Counted from the first letter of the stretch, positions 7,911-17,912 are shown. The stretch is 63,617 nt of DNA from Alistipes sp. (GCA_029060215.1 JAIDUK010000040.1:1-63617), one strand, 5' to 3'. Program-made: numbers and translations. The notes: a model not told the origin generated them from the letters alone.

Positions 7911-10103
7911 ATGAAACAGTTCGACGCAGCCCTGCTGCACGGGAAGCTCAAGGAATACTTCGGCTTTTCCTCCTTCAAAGGCAATCAGGAGGCGGTCATC
8001 CGCAACGTGCTGGAGCGTAAGGATACCTTCGTGCTGATGCCTACGGGCGGCGGGAAATCGCTGTGTTACCAGCTGCCCGCCCTTTTGATGGAGGGGGTCG
8101 CCATCGTCATTTCGCCGCTCATCGCCCTGATGAAGAATCAGGTCGATTCGATGCGTACCTTCTCCGCCGAGTCGGGCATCGCCCATTTCCTCAATTCGTC
8201 GCTCAACAAGACGGCCGTCCAGCAGGTCCGTGCCGACGTCATGGCCGGCAAGACCAAGCTGCTCTACTTCGCGCCCGAGTCGCTCACCAAGGAGGACAAC
8301 GTGGCGTTCCTGCGCAAGATCAAGATTTCGTTCTACGCCATCGACGAGGCCCATTGCATCTCCGAGTGGGGCCACGACTTCCGGCCCGAGTACCGGCGCA
8401 TCCGGCCCATCATCAACGAGATCGGCAGCGCGCCGCTCATCGCCCTCACCGCTACGGCCACGCCCAAGGTGCAGATGGATATCCAGAAGAATCTGGGCAT
8501 GTCCGACGCCGCCGTGTTCAAGTCGTCGTTCAACCGGGCCAACCTCTATTACGAGATCCGGCCCAAGCACGACGTCGACCGCGAGATCATCCGTTTCATC
8601 AAGCAGAACGAGGGCAAGAGCGGCATCATCTATTGTCTGAGCCGCAAGAAGGTTGAGGAGCTCACCGAGCTGCTCATCGCCAACGGCATCAAGGCCCGGG
8701 CCTACCACGCCGGCATGGACGCCGCCACCCGCGCCGGCAATCAGGACGACTTCCTCATGGAGCGGGTCGACGTCATCGTCGCCACCATCGCTTTCGGCAT
8801 GGGCATCGACAAGCCCGATGTGCGCTACGTCATCCACTACGACATCCCCAAGTCGCTCGAGGGGTATTATCAGGAGACCGGGCGTGCCGGGCGCGACGGC
8901 GGCGAGGGGCATTGCCTTACCTTTTATAGTTATAAGGACATCCAGAAGCTCGAGAAGTTCATGCAGGGCAAGCCCGTCGCCGAGCAGGAGATCGGCAAGT
9001 TGCTGCTCGTCGAGACGGTTTCCTATGCCGAGAGTTCCATGTGCCGCCGCAAAACGCTGCTCCATTACTTCGGCGAGGAGTATGCCGAGGAGAATTGCGG
9101 CAACTGCGACAATTGCCGCAATCCCAAGCCGCAGGTCGATGCCAAGGCCGCGCTCCGGCTGGCGCTCGAAGCTCTGCGCGACATCGGCGATAAGTTCAAG
9201 GCCGATTATCTCGTGGCGGTGCTGACCGGCAAGAATACGGCCCTCATCAAGAGCTACGGCCACAACAAGTCCAAATGGTTCGGGGCCGGCGAGGAGCACG
9301 ACGCCCGGTTCTGGGGCGCCGTCATCCGGCAGGCGCTCATTCTGGGGCTCGTCGACAAGAACATCGAGAATTACGGGTTGATTTCCATCAACAGGAAGGG
9401 CGAGCAGTTCATCGCCATGCCGTTCCCTGTCAACATCACCCTCGACCATAATTACGACCAAGAGGAGAAGGAGGCCGTCGCCGAGGTGCCCATGGGCAAG
9501 GGCGGCGCTGCCGACGAGGAGCTCTTCTCCATGCTCAAGGACTTGCGCAAGAAGGTCGCCAAGAAACACGACCTGCCGCCGTTCGTCATCTTCCAAGACC
9601 CCTCGCTCGAGGACATGGCCGTGCAGTATCCCGTCACGTTGGAGGAGATGCAGAACATCACCGGCGTGGGCGTGGGCAAGGCCCGCAAGTTCGGCGAGGA
9701 GTTCGTGCGGCTGATCAAGGCTTACGTCGAGGAGAAGGAGATCATCCGGCCGCAGGACATGGTCGTCAAGGGGGTCGCCAGCAAGTCGGGCAACAAGATC
9801 TTCATCATCCAGTCCATCGACCGCAAGATGGATTTCGAAGACATAGCCCGGGCCCGCGACCTCGACTTCGACGAGCTGCTCTGCGAGATCGAGGGCATCG
9901 TCAATTCGGGTACGAAGCTCGATATTTCCTATTATATCCGCGAGTTCATGGACGAGGACAAGGCCGACGACATCTATCTCTATTTCAAGGAGGATGCCCA
10001 GAGCGATTCGCTCGACGACGCCCTTGCCGAGCTGGGTTCCGACTATACCGAGGAGGAGATCCGGCTGGTCCGCATCAAGTTCATGTGCGAGCAGGGCAAC
10101 TGA
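7911..10103 (+). CDS. recQ: ATP-dependent DNA helicase RecQ
   Basis: This is a 3'-5' helicase of recombination repair, 730 aa. Walker A MPTGGGKS lies at 43-50 and the DEAH-type box IDEAHC near 145. Helicase C motifs include [10 protein letters not shown]. The RQC zinc ligands are seen in [14 protein letters not shown]...CGNCDNC around 377-401. An HRDC domain is at about 540-605 ([18 protein letters not shown]...[14 protein letters not shown]). About 110 further residues form the acidic C-terminal extension of the long Bacteroidales RecQ type. It heads a plus-strand unit with three tiny membrane proteins and rsmA. Confidence 0.95.
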   Translation: MKQFDAALLHGKLKEYFGFSSFKGNQEAVIRNVLERKDTFVLMPTGGGKSLCYQLPALLMEGVAIVISPLIALMKNQVDSMRTFSAESGIAHFLNSSLNKTAVQQVRADVMAGKTKLLYFAPESLTKEDNVAFLRKIKISFYAIDEAHCISEWGHDFRPEYRRIRPIINEIGSAPLIALTATATPKVQMDIQKNLGMSDAAVFKSSFNRANLYYEIRPKHDVDREIIRFIKQNEGKSGIIYCLSRKKVEELTELLIANGIKARAYHAGMDAATRAGNQDDFLMERVDVIVATIAFGMGIDKPDVRYVIHYDIPKSLEGYYQETGRAGRDGGEGHCLTFYSYKDIQKLEKFMQGKPVAEQEIGKLLLVETVSYAESSMCRRKTLLHYFGEEYAEENCGNCDNCRNPKPQVDAKAALRLALEALRDIGDKFKADYLVAVLTGKNTALIKSYGHNKSKWFGAGEEHDARFWGAVIRQALILGLVDKNIENYGLISINRKGEQFIAMPFPVNITLDHNYDQEEKEAVAEVPMGKGGAADEELFSMLKDLRKKVAKKHDLPPFVIFQDPSLEDMAVQYPVTLEEMQNITGVGVGKARKFGEEFVRLIKAYVEEKEIIRPQDMVVKGVASKSGNKIFIIQSIDRKMDFEDIARARDLDFDELLCEIEGIVNSGTKLDISYYIREFMDEDKADDIYLYFKEDAQSDSLDDALAELGSDYTEEEIRLVRIKFMCEQGN

Positions 10104-10125
10104 CGGGTTTAATTGTGTAGTGGTT

Positions 10126-10350
10126 ATGAACTTTAAGACTTTTGCGCTGGCTTTGTTGTTTTTGTGTCTGACGGTCGCGTGGTTCGGAGTCAGTCTTTAT
10201 TGGTTCTTCACCTGCCGGGCGTTCGTCGGGTGGTTCGATCTGGCGATCGCCGGTTGTTTCGTCGCCGCCGGGGTCGGGATGACGGTCCACGAGTTCCGCA
10301 AGAAGAAGCGCGTCCACCTCGACGAGGCCAACAAGCATCAGATTCCTTGA
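10126..10350 (+). CDS. Small two-helix membrane protein, unknown function
   Basis: A 74-aa product (MNFKTFALALLF...) beginning 22 bp after recQ. Two hydrophobic segments (about 6-26 and 34-52) are followed by a basic stretch EFRKKKRVH and a short charged tail, which predicts an inner-membrane hairpin with the tail in the cytoplasm. I recognise no family. It is the first of three consecutive small membrane ORFs lying between recQ and rsmA. Coding status is supported by tight spacing and hydrophobic design, but not by homology. Confidence 0.65.
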   Translation: MNFKTFALALLFLCLTVAWFGVSLYWFFTCRAFVGWFDLAIAGCFVAAGVGMTVHEFRKKKRVHLDEANKHQIP

Positions 10351-10355
10351 TTCCT

Positions 10356-10547
10356 ATGGATAGTTTGCGTCGGTTCATGTTCATCATGGGCTTCTTGTTT
10401 TCGTTTTTGGCCGCCGTCGCTTTGGGGCGGGTCGTTGCGGCCGACGGGTGCGCTATATGGTACGTTCCCGCCGTGATCGCTTTCGCTGCCATTGCTATGT
10501 TCTTCTGTGCTTGGCGTTTGCGCAGGCCCGACTCTTCTCGCGATTAG
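10356..10547 (+). CDS. Small two-helix membrane protein, unknown function
   Basis: A 63-aa product starting MDSLRRFMFIMGF, 5 bp after the previous ORF. Two hydrophobic segments (7-26, about 36-53) end in RLRRPDSSRD, which is basic and probably cytoplasmic. The conserved layout with the ORFs on both sides suggests a co-expressed set. No family recognised. Confidence 0.6.
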   Translation: MDSLRRFMFIMGFLFSFLAAVALGRVVAADGCAIWYVPAVIAFAAIAMFFCAWRLRRPDSSRD

Positions 10548-10550
10548 TTT

Positions 10551-10787
10551 ATGGGCAGGACTTTCTTTTGGCAGGCCGTCCGGTTGGTCGTCATGGTGTT
10601 GGCCGTCGCCGGTGTCATCTACGCGTTGGAGTTCATGCCGGGCGGCATCGCCGTTTGGTTTTGGGTCGCGCTCCTCGGCGTCGGGTTCTTCGGATTGCTC
10701 TTTTCGTTCCGCAGCGCTCGGGTGCGTGCTTCGCAGCAGCGGAAAATCGTCGGGGGCCGTCGCTGCCGGAAATCTTCGCGCCGATGA
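10551..10787 (+). CDS. Small two-helix membrane protein, unknown function
   Basis: A 78-aa product (MGRTFFWQAVRLVVMVLAV...) starting 3 bp after the preceding ORF and overlapping the rsmA start by 4 bp (ATGA), which argues it is translated. Two hydrophobic helices (about 8-27 and 33-52) are followed by an arginine/lysine-rich tail of about 25 residues that could contact phospholipid or nucleic acid. No family recognised. Confidence 0.65.
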   Translation: MGRTFFWQAVRLVVMVLAVAGVIYALEFMPGGIAVWFWVALLGVGFFGLLFSFRSARVRASQQRKIVGGRRCRKSSRR

Positions 10788-11581
10788 CCGAAGTCAGAGC
10801 TAAAAAGGCGTTGGGGCAGCATTTTCTGGTCGACCTCAATATTGCACGCAAGATTTGCGACGCCCTTTCGGGCGGTCGGGCCGGGGCGCCCGCTGCCGTG
10901 TTGGAGGTGGGGTGCGGCATGGGCGTGCTCACGCAGTTCCTCTTGCAGCGCGACGATCTTGAGACTTTCGGTGCCGAGATCGATTCCGAGAGCATCGATT
11001 ATCTCCATGCGCATTTTCCCGCTTTCGCTCCGCGGCTCTTCGCGGGCGATTTCCTCAAGATGGATTTGCGGGCTGCTTTTCCCGACGTTCCGGCGCTCCG
11101 GATCATCGGCAATTTCCCGTACAATATCTCTTCTCAGATTTTCTTCAAGATTCTCGAGCACCGCGATTTCGTGCCCGAGTGCGTCGGCATGATCCAGAAA
11201 GAGGTCGCCGTGCGGTTGGCCGAGCCGCCCGGGTCCAAGGAGTACGGCATCTTGTCGGTGCTCTTGCAGGCGTGGTACGACATCGACTACCTCTTCACCG
11301 TGAGCGAGTCGGTCTTCAATCCGCCGCCCAAGGTCAAGTCGGCCGTCATCCGTCTCAGGCGCAACGGCGTTGCCCGGCTCGATTGCGACGAGCGCCTGTT
11401 CGTCCGCGTCGTCAAGGCTTCGTTCGGGCAGCGGCGCAAGATGATCCGCAATTCGCTCCGCGCCGCGTTCGGCGATTTCGGCGGCGCCGAGCATCCTTTC
11501 TTCACCCGTCGCGCCGAGCAGCTTTCCGTCGCCCAGTTCGTCGAGCTGACCGACTGGGTGCAGAGGAATGTGAAAGGTTAA
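10784..11581 (+). CDS. rsmA: 16S rRNA (adenine1518/1519-N6) dimethyltransferase
   Basis: RsmA (KsgA) dimethylates two adjacent adenines in helix 45 of 16S rRNA during late 30S assembly. In the 265-aa product KKALGQHFLVD at the N-terminus, SAM motif LEVGCGMGVLTQFL and catalytic NFPYNISSQIFFKIL are clear. The start overlaps the third small membrane ORF by 4 bp. The final codons GTG AAA GGT TAA are already part of the GTGAAAR heptamer repeat that follows, so the repeat supplies the C-terminus VKG and the stop. Confidence 0.93.
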   Translation: MTEVRAKKALGQHFLVDLNIARKICDALSGGRAGAPAAVLEVGCGMGVLTQFLLQRDDLETFGAEIDSESIDYLHAHFPAFAPRLFAGDFLKMDLRAAFPDVPALRIIGNFPYNISSQIFFKILEHRDFVPECVGMIQKEVAVRLAEPPGSKEYGILSVLLQAWYDIDYLFTVSESVFNPPPKVKSAVIRLRRNGVARLDCDERLFVRVVKASFGQRRKMIRNSLRAAFGDFGGAEHPFFTRRAEQLSVAQFVELTDWVQRNVKG

Positions 11582-11652
11582 AGGTGAAAAGAGAAAAGTT
11601 GCAGCCTGTCAAAAACCTTTCACCTTTCACTTTTCATTTTTCACTTTATATT
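11570..11652. repeat. GTGAAAR heptamer array forming a hairpin between convergent genes
   Basis: Degenerate tandem copies of GTGAAAR (GTGAAAG, GTTAAAG, GTGAAAA) run forward at 11570-11600. They run in inverse orientation at about 11616-11648, separated by a short unique spacer, so the region can fold into a stem-loop. It overlaps the last codons of both rsmA and the convergent M16 gene and probably serves as a bidirectional terminator. Confidence 0.75.
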
Positions 11653-12903
11653 TTCTCCCGCCACCACCGTCACCAGATCTTCGCGGGCCAGATATTTCTG
11701 CGCCAGCCGTTGTACGTCCGCCGGGGTCATCGTGCGGATTCGGCGCAGGTTTTCGTCGATGACTTCGTTGTTTCGGCCGCAGAGAATGTTTTCGATCGTC
11801 ACGTCGGCTATTCCGAACGGGCCGTCCAGTATGCGCATCATCTCGCCCGCCATGATGTTTTTCACCAGCGACAGTTCTTCTTCGCCCAGCGGTTCGGTGC
11901 GCAGGCGTTCGATTTCGGCATAGATTTCCGCCAGCGCCGCTTCCGTCGCTTCGGTGCCTACTTGGGTCGCTATCGCAAGGTAGCCCGTGCGGTCGAAGTT
12001 CACCATCGCCGCCACGGCTCCGTAGGTGTAGCCGTGGCGTTCGCGCAGGTTCTGCATCAGGCGCGAGCCGAAGTAGCCGCCCAGCGCCGCCGCCACTACC
12101 TGCATCCCTACGAAATCGGGGTGTTCGCGGCCGAACAGCAGGCGGCCGATGCGGATCGACGATTGCACCGCTCCCGGGTGTTCTACGGTCGTGTCGTAGG
12201 TCGTCTGCGGTTCGGGGAATTCCGGGCAGGCCGACGTCCCGTGCGGCAGTTGTTCCGCAATCGCCGCCACCGCAGCCCGTTCTTCGTCCGTGATGCGGCC
12301 GCTGCATACGGCAAAGCAGTTTTCCGCCGTGTAGTGCGTGCGGTAGAAAGTCTCTACGTCGGTTCGCGTCAGCGTGTCGTAGAGTGCTTCGTCGTAGGTC
12401 GCACCATAGGGGTGTTCGGCTCCGAATAGCGCCCGCGCGAAGGCTTCGCGGGCTTTTACGTCGACCTTCTGGCGGTCGATCCGCAGGCGTTGTTTGCGTT
12501 TGGCGCAGTAGGTGCGCAGTTCTTCTTCCGGGAACAGCGGGTGCAGCAGGATCTCTTCCGCCGCTTCCAGCGTCTCCCGGTAGAATTTCGAGAGGGTCGC
12601 AAAGCTGATATAGACATAGTCGCGGTCCAGATTCACATCGTACCACGAGCCATAGTAGTCCAGCCGTTCGGCCAGTTCGCGGGCCGTGAAGCGGCGCGTG
12701 CCTTCGGCCAGCAGGTTGGCGGTCGCCGAGGCCGAGAAGGGCACCCGTTGCGCCGACGACCCGGCCCGGAATACGAACGTCACGCGCAGCACTTCGAATT
12801 CGTTGGCCGGAAGCGTGTAGAGAGCCATGCCGTTGGCAAGCAGTCGTTTTTCGGCGCGCATCGCTTCGATGGCGGCCGGGATGGTCAGGGGCGGTCGTGT
12901 CAT
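11641..12903 (-). CDS. M16 family peptidase-like subunit lacking the zinc motif
   Basis: A 420-aa insulinase-fold protein with the M16 C-terminal signature RLMQNLRERHGYTYGAVA. Where active members have HxxEH, this one reads ATANLLAEGTRRFTA, so the metal ligands are missing and it should be the structural partner. Its ATG overlaps the stop of the active subunit (12900-12903). M16B enzymes often act as such active/inactive pairs. No signal peptide is obvious, which suggests a cytoplasmic location. The stop codon lies in the adjoining heptamer repeat. Confidence 0.85.
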   Translation of the reverse strand: MTRPPLTIPAAIEAMRAEKRLLANGMALYTLPANEFEVLRVTFVFRAGSSAQRVPFSASATANLLAEGTRRFTARELAERLDYYGSWYDVNLDRDYVYISFATLSKFYRETLEAAEEILLHPLFPEEELRTYCAKRKQRLRIDRQKVDVKAREAFARALFGAEHPYGATYDEALYDTLTRTDVETFYRTHYTAENCFAVCSGRITDEERAAVAAIAEQLPHGTSACPEFPEPQTTYDTTVEHPGAVQSSIRIGRLLFGREHPDFVGMQVVAAALGGYFGSRLMQNLRERHGYTYGAVAAMVNFDRTGYLAIATQVGTEATEAALAEIYAEIERLRTEPLGEEELSLVKNIMAGEMMRILDGPFGIADVTIENILCGRNNEVIDENLRRIRTMTPADVQRLAQKYLAREDLVTVVAGENIK

Positions 12904-14135
12904 TTGGCGCGGTAGATCAGGGTGGAACTTCGTTCGGGGCGGAACGTGCGGCGGCTGAAGTCCGCAATGTCGTCGGTCGTCACGGCCCGGTAGGCTTCCG
13001 TTTCGCGGTTCATCAGGCCGGGGTCGCCCAGCATTTCGTAGTAGCCCAGATTCATCGCCTTGTTCATCACGTTCAGTTCGCCGAATAGGGTGTTGGCTTC
13101 GAATTTGTTTTTCACTTTCTCCATTTCGCGCTCGGCCGCAGGTATCCGGCAGAGCGTTTCGAGTTCTTCTGCGAAGGCTTCTTCGGCTTGTTCCGGGGTC
13201 GTTTCCGGCAGGAGTTGGCCCGTCAGGACGAAGAGCCCCGGGTCCAAGTCGCCCGTTATGTAGGCGTTCACCGACGAGAGCAGGCGGCGTTCTTTCACCA
13301 GCCGCGTGTAGAGCCGCGACGAGTCGCCGCCCGACAGCAGGTCCGATACCAAATCGGCCGTGTAGAAGTCTGCCGACAGGCGGCCGCCCATCGGGTAGGC
13401 GATAGTCACCGTCGTCGCCGGTACGTCGCGTTCCGCTTCTTCCCGGCGGGCTTCCGTCTGCGGCGGTTCTTGCGGTATCGGCGCTGCGGCCGCAGGGCGG
13501 TCCGGTATTCCGCCGAACCATTTCTCCGCCAGCGCCAGCATCCTCTCTTCTTCCATGTCGGCCGAGAGCGACAGGATCGCGTTCGAGGGGTGGTAGTGGG
13601 TTCGGTAGAACTCTTTCACGTCATCCAGCGTCGCCTGCGCTATGTGGTCGGGCGTCAGGCCGATGGCCGCCCAGCGGTAGGGGTGTACCTTGTAGGCCAG
13701 CGCCCGCAGCAGCAGCGTCTGGTCGCCGTAGGGTTGGTTCAGGTAGCGTTGGCGGTATTCTTCGATCACCACCTTCTTCTCCGTCGCCAGTTTCTCCGGC
13801 GTGATCTCCAGCCCTTCCATACGGTCGCTCTCCAGCCACAGGGCCGTTTCGATGTTGGCCGCCGGGAGGGTCATGTAGAAGTCCGTGTAGTCGTTGTTCG
13901 TGAAGGCGTTGTTGTCGCCCGAGGCCATCTGCACCGGCAGGTCGAAGTTCGGTATTTCGCGCGTGCCGCGGAACATCAGGTGTTCGAACAGGTGGGCGAA
14001 ACCCGTGCGGGCCGGGTTTTCGTTGCGCGCCCCTACTTTGTAGAGGATGTTCACGGCCGCCAGTTTCGACCGCCGGTCGCGGTTGGCCAGTACGGTCAGT
14101 CCGTTGGCCAGTGTTTTTCGTCGGTAGGGTATCAT
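12900..14135 (-). CDS. M16 family zinc peptidase, catalytic subunit
   Basis: A 411-aa insulinase-family protein. The inverted zinc motif HLFEH is intact (GFAHLFEHLMFRGTREIPNFD), with the downstream glutamate region VVIEEYRQRYLNQPYG. The start MIPYRRKTLANGL at 14135 was chosen because the -7 promoter TACCTTTG lies at 14143-14150, just 8 bp upstream, and the 20 codons before it would precede transcription. It forms a two-gene unit with the inactive partner downstream. Substrate unknown; processing or degradation of peptides is the family role. Confidence 0.88.
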   Translation of the reverse strand: MIPYRRKTLANGLTVLANRDRRSKLAAVNILYKVGARNENPARTGFAHLFEHLMFRGTREIPNFDLPVQMASGDNNAFTNNDYTDFYMTLPAANIETALWLESDRMEGLEITPEKLATEKKVVIEEYRQRYLNQPYGDQTLLLRALAYKVHPYRWAAIGLTPDHIAQATLDDVKEFYRTHYHPSNAILSLSADMEEERMLALAEKWFGGIPDRPAAAAPIPQEPPQTEARREEAERDVPATTVTIAYPMGGRLSADFYTADLVSDLLSGGDSSRLYTRLVKERRLLSSVNAYITGDLDPGLFVLTGQLLPETTPEQAEEAFAEELETLCRIPAAEREMEKVKNKFEANTLFGELNVMNKAMNLGYYEMLGDPGLMNRETEAYRAVTTDDIADFSRRTFRPERSSTLIYRAK

Positions 14136-14142
14136 GGGGTGG

Positions 14143-14150
14143 CAAAGGTA
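14143..14150 (-). promoter_or_regulatory. Promoter -7 element for the M16 pair (TACCTTTG)
   Basis: A perfect TAnnTTTG on the minus strand, 8 bp before the chosen ATG. If the start point is about 7 nt downstream as usual, the mRNA is leaderless or nearly so. Confidence 0.5.
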
Positions 14151-14247
14151 GCATTTTTCGCTCCAAAATCGGGCGGTTCGGGGCCGGAATGCCAAAAATT
14201 ACAGATTATTTGTACGATTGTAGGTGTCGTTTTTCTTCCGAATTTCG

Positions 14248-14255
14248 TATCTTTG
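14248..14255 (+). promoter_or_regulatory. Promoter -7 element for pyruvate:ferredoxin oxidoreductase (TATCTTTG)
   Basis: A perfect TAnnTTTG match 85 bp before the ATG, divergent to the M16 promoter. The implied leader of about 78 nt is longer than most in this window. Confidence 0.55.
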
Positions 14256-14339
14256 CGTCGCACGTTCCGGGGTCGCGGCCCCGGAGCTCCGCAGAGTGCG
14301 GGAAACACACAAAACAACATATTCTTAAATCCTAACAAA

Positions 14340-17300
14340 ATGGCAGAAAAGAAATTCATCACGTGCGATGGCAACTACGCTGCGGCTCATGTGGCTTACA
14401 TGTTCTCGGAGGTTGCGGCCATCTATCCCATCACGCCTTCTTCGACCATGGCCGAGCTCGTCGACGAGTGGGCCGCTCAGGGTCGCAAGAACATCTTCGG
14501 CGAGACGGTGAAGGTCGTGGAGATGCAGTCCGAGGCCGGTGCCGCAGGCGCCGTGCACGGGTCGTTGCAGAGCGGCGCCCTCACTTCGACGTTCACCGCG
14601 TCGCAGGGTCTGTTGCTCATGATTCCCAATATGTACAAGATTTCGGGCGAGCTGCTCCCCGGCGTGTTCCACGTTTCGGCCCGTGCGTTGGCCGCCCAGT
14701 CGTTGTCCATCTTCGGCGATCATCAGGACGTCATGGCCGCCCGTCAGACCGGGTTCGCCATGCTCGCCACGTCGTCCGTGCAGGAGGTGATGGACCTCGC
14801 CGGTATCGCCCACATCGTGTCGCTCAAGGCCCGTGTGCCGTTCCTGCATTTCTTCGACGGGTTCCGCACCTCGCACGAGATCCAGAAGATCGAGCTCATC
14901 GACGAGGCCGCCCTCACCGCCATGCTCGACCGCGACGCGCTCAAGGAGTTCCGCCGCCGCGCCCTCAATCCCGAGCACCCCGTTACGCGCGGTACGGCTC
15001 AGAATCCCGACATCTACTTCCAGACGCGCGAGGCTGCCAACAAGTTCTACGACACGGTGCCCGACATGGTCAATGAGGCCATGAAGCAGATTTCGCAGAT
15101 CACCGGCCGCGAGTATAAGCCCTTCACTTACTACGGTGCTCCCGACGCCGAGAACGTCATCGTCGCCATGGGTTCCGTCACCGAGACCCTCAAGGAGACC
15201 ATCGATTACTTGTTGAAGCAGGGCAAGAAGGTCGGTTTGATCACCGTCCACCTCTACCGTCCTTTCTCCGAGAAGTATTTCTTCGACGTCGTGCCCGCTT
15301 CGGTCAAGCGCGTCTGCGTGCTCGACCGCACGAAGGAGCCCGGTGCCGAGGGCGAGCCTCTGTACCTCGACGTCAAGTCGATGTTCTACGGCAAGAAGCT
15401 CCAGCCCATGATCATCGGCGGCCGCTACGGTCTCTCGTCCAAGGATACCACGCCCGCGCAGATGCTCGCCGTCTTCGAGAATCTCGCCGCTGCTCAGCCC
15501 AAGGACCATTTCACCGTCGGCATCAACGACGACGTCACCGGTCTGTCGCTCCCCGTCGGCGAGGAGATTTCGCTCGCCAAGCCCGGTACGTTCGAGGCTT
15601 TGTTCTTCGGTCTGGGCGCCGACGGTACGGTGGGTGCCAACAAGAACTCGATCAAGATCATCGGCGGCACCACCAACAAGTATTGTCAGGCTTACTTCTC
15701 GTACGATTCCAAGAAGTCCGGCGGTTATACTTCGTCGCACCTGCGTTTCGGCGACCTGCCCATCACCTCGCCCTACCTCGTCACTACGCCCGACTTCGTG
15801 GCTTGCCACGTGCCGTCGTACGTCGACAAGTACGACGTGTTGAAGGGTCTCAAGAAGGGCGGTTCGTTCCTCTTGAACTCCGTGCACGACGCCGAGACCA
15901 CTTGCAAGACGCTGCCCGACCACATGAAGGCTTATCTGGCGAAGAACAACATCAATTTCTACATCATCAACGCCACGAAGATCGCCGCCGAGCTCGGTCT
16001 GGGTTCGCGCACGAACACCATCATGCAGTCGGCGTTCTTCAAGATCGCCAACGTCATTCCGTTCGAGAAGGCCGTCGAGGAGATGAAGCACGCCATCCTC
16101 AAGTCCTACGGTAAGAAGGGCGAGGATATCGTCAACATGAACTACGCCGCGGTCGATGCCGGCGGCAACGCCGTCGTCAAGATCGACGTTCCGGCCGAGT
16201 GGGCTTCCATCGAGGTCAAGGCCGCTGCCCGCAGCGTCGACATGTCGCGTCCCGAGTTCGTCCGCAACATCGTCGACCCGATCAACGCCCTCAAGGGCGA
16301 CGACCTGCCCGTGTCGGCTTTCAACGGCCGCGAGGACGGTACGTGGGACAACGGCACCGCTGCTTTCGAGAAGCGCGGCATCGCTGTCAACGTGCCCGAA
16401 TGGCAGATCGACAACTGTATCCAGTGCAACCAGTGCGCCTACGTCTGCCCCCACGCCGCCATCCGTCCGTTCCTCGCCACCGAGGCCGAGGCCGCTGCGT
16501 CGGGTGCCGAGTGGAAGCAGGGCTTGGGCGAGACCAAGGAGTACAAGTTCCGCATTCAGGTGTCGCCGCTCGATTGTACGGGTTGCAACAACTGCGTCGA
16601 CGTCTGCCCCGCCAAGGAGAAGGCGCTCGTCATGAAACCGCTCGAGTCGCAGATGAAGCAGGCCGAGAATTGGGATTACATCACCAAGAACATCGGTTAC
16701 AAGGAGGTCGTCGACAAGACCAAGTCGGTCAAGAACCTCCAGTTCGCACAGCCCTTGTTCGAGTTCTCGGGCGCTTGCGCCGGTTGCGGCGAAACTCCTT
16801 ACATCAAGGCCATTTCGCAGCTCTTCGGCGACAAGATGATGGTCGCCAACGCTACGGGTTGTACTTCGATCTACTCGGGTTCGGCTCCCTCGACGCCCTA
16901 CTGCACCAACTCCAAGGGTCAGGGTCCGGCTTGGGCCAATTCGCTCTTCGAGGACAACGCCGAGTTCGGTCTGGGTATGCACGTCGGTGTCGAGAAGCTC
17001 CGCGACCGTATTCAGGAGACCATGGAGGCCGCTATCGCCAATTGCACCAAGTGCTCCGAGGAGTTGAAGGGTGTCATGAAGGAGTGGATCGCCGCCCGCG
17101 GTTCGTCGTCGGCTTCCGCCGAGGTTTCGGTCCGTCTGCTGCCCATGCTCGAGGCTTGCGGTTGCGATTACTGTCGGAAGATCCTCGAAATGAAGGATTG
17201 GCTCGTCAAGAAGTCGCAGTGGATCATCGGCGGCGACGGTTGGGGCTACGACATCGGTTACGGCGGCGTCGACCACGTCCTCGCTTCGGGTCAGGATGTC

Positions 17301-17867
17301 AATATCCTCGTCGTCGATACCGAGGTTTACTCCAACACCGGCGGACAGTCGTCCAAGTCCACTCCCGTGGGTGCCGTCGCCAAGTTCGCTTCCAGCGGCA
17401 AGCGCATCCGCAAGAAGGACCTCGGCGCCATGGCCATGACCTACGGTTATGTCTACGTAGCTCAGGTTTCGATCGGTGCTTCGCAGCAGCAGTTGTTCAA
17501 CGTGCTCAAGGAAGCTGAGGCCTATCCCGGTCCGTCGCTCGTCATCGCCTACGCTCCCTGTATCAACCACGGTATCAAGGGCGGCATGACCCGCACGCAG
17601 ACCGTCGGCAAAGAGGCCGTGGCTTGCGGTTACTGGCACCTGTGGCACTACAACCCGCAGCTCGAGGAGCAGGGCAAGAATCCGTTCGTGCTCGATTCCA
17701 AGGAGCCCGATTGGTCGAAGTTCCAAGACTTCCTCAAGAAAGAGGTGCGTTACACTTCGCTTCAGAAGGCGTTCCCCGCCGAGGCCGAGGAGCTCTTCCA
17801 CGCTGCCGAGGAGAATGCCAAGTGGCGTTACAACGGTTACAAGCGTCTCGCCGCTATCGAATACTAA
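14340..17867 (+). CDS. nifJ: Pyruvate:ferredoxin (flavodoxin) oxidoreductase
   Basis: This oxygen-sensitive enzyme converts pyruvate and CoA to acetyl-CoA, CO2 and reduced ferredoxin, the central step of anaerobic glucose catabolism. At 1175 aa it is a full-length single-chain type. The N-terminal domain begins FITCDGNYAAAHVAYMFSEV. Two 4Fe-4S motifs lie near residues 693-706 (CIQCNQCAYVCP) and 745-757 (CTGCNNCVDVCP). A third cluster cysteine pair CAGCGE is at about 813 and the TPP domain GDGWGYDIGYGG near 964. Codon use is strongly biased (GGT, CGT, AAG), fitting very high expression. A strong terminator follows. Confidence 0.97.
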   Translation: MAEKKFITCDGNYAAAHVAYMFSEVAAIYPITPSSTMAELVDEWAAQGRKNIFGETVKVVEMQSEAGAAGAVHGSLQSGALTSTFTASQGLLLMIPNMYKISGELLPGVFHVSARALAAQSLSIFGDHQDVMAARQTGFAMLATSSVQEVMDLAGIAHIVSLKARVPFLHFFDGFRTSHEIQKIELIDEAALTAMLDRDALKEFRRRALNPEHPVTRGTAQNPDIYFQTREAANKFYDTVPDMVNEAMKQISQITGREYKPFTYYGAPDAENVIVAMGSVTETLKETIDYLLKQGKKVGLITVHLYRPFSEKYFFDVVPASVKRVCVLDRTKEPGAEGEPLYLDVKSMFYGKKLQPMIIGGRYGLSSKDTTPAQMLAVFENLAAAQPKDHFTVGINDDVTGLSLPVGEEISLAKPGTFEALFFGLGADGTVGANKNSIKIIGGTTNKYCQAYFSYDSKKSGGYTSSHLRFGDLPITSPYLVTTPDFVACHVPSYVDKYDVLKGLKKGGSFLLNSVHDAETTCKTLPDHMKAYLAKNNINFYIINATKIAAELGLGSRTNTIMQSAFFKIANVIPFEKAVEEMKHAILKSYGKKGEDIVNMNYAAVDAGGNAVVKIDVPAEWASIEVKAAARSVDMSRPEFVRNIVDPINALKGDDLPVSAFNGREDGTWDNGTAAFEKRGIAVNVPEWQIDNCIQCNQCAYVCPHAAIRPFLATEAEAAASGAEWKQGLGETKEYKFRIQVSPLDCTGCNNCVDVCPAKEKALVMKPLESQMKQAENWDYITKNIGYKEVVDKTKSVKNLQFAQPLFEFSGACAGCGETPYIKAISQLFGDKMMVANATGCTSIYSGSAPSTPYCTNSKGQGPAWANSLFEDNAEFGLGMHVGVEKLRDRIQETMEAAIANCTKCSEELKGVMKEWIAARGSSSASAEVSVRLLPMLEACGCDYCRKILEMKDWLVKKSQWIIGGDGWGYDIGYGGVDHVLASGQDVNILVVDTEVYSNTGGQSSKSTPVGAVAKFASSGKRIRKKDLGAMAMTYGYVYVAQVSIGASQQQLFNVLKEAEAYPGPSLVIAYAPCINHGIKGGMTRTQTVGKEAVACGYWHLWHYNPQLEEQGKNPFVLDSKEPDWSKFQDFLKKEVRYTSLQKAFPAEAEELFHAAEENAKWRYNGYKRLAAIEY

Positions 17868-17912
17868 TCGTCGAGGTTTCCGGCTTCGCCGGATTTCCGA
17901 TACTCTTTTTCC

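Noticed and set aside
7908..9596. A 562-codon frame antisense to recQ
   Set aside because: Low-complexity product and complete coverage by recQ with intact helicase motifs.
14325..17801. A 1158-codon open frame antisense to nifJ
   Set aside because: It mirrors the highly biased nifJ codons (few TTA, CTA, TCA triplets on the sense strand leave the antisense frame open). The sense strand has full motif support; the antisense product is Leu/Gly/Asp-rich without any domain.
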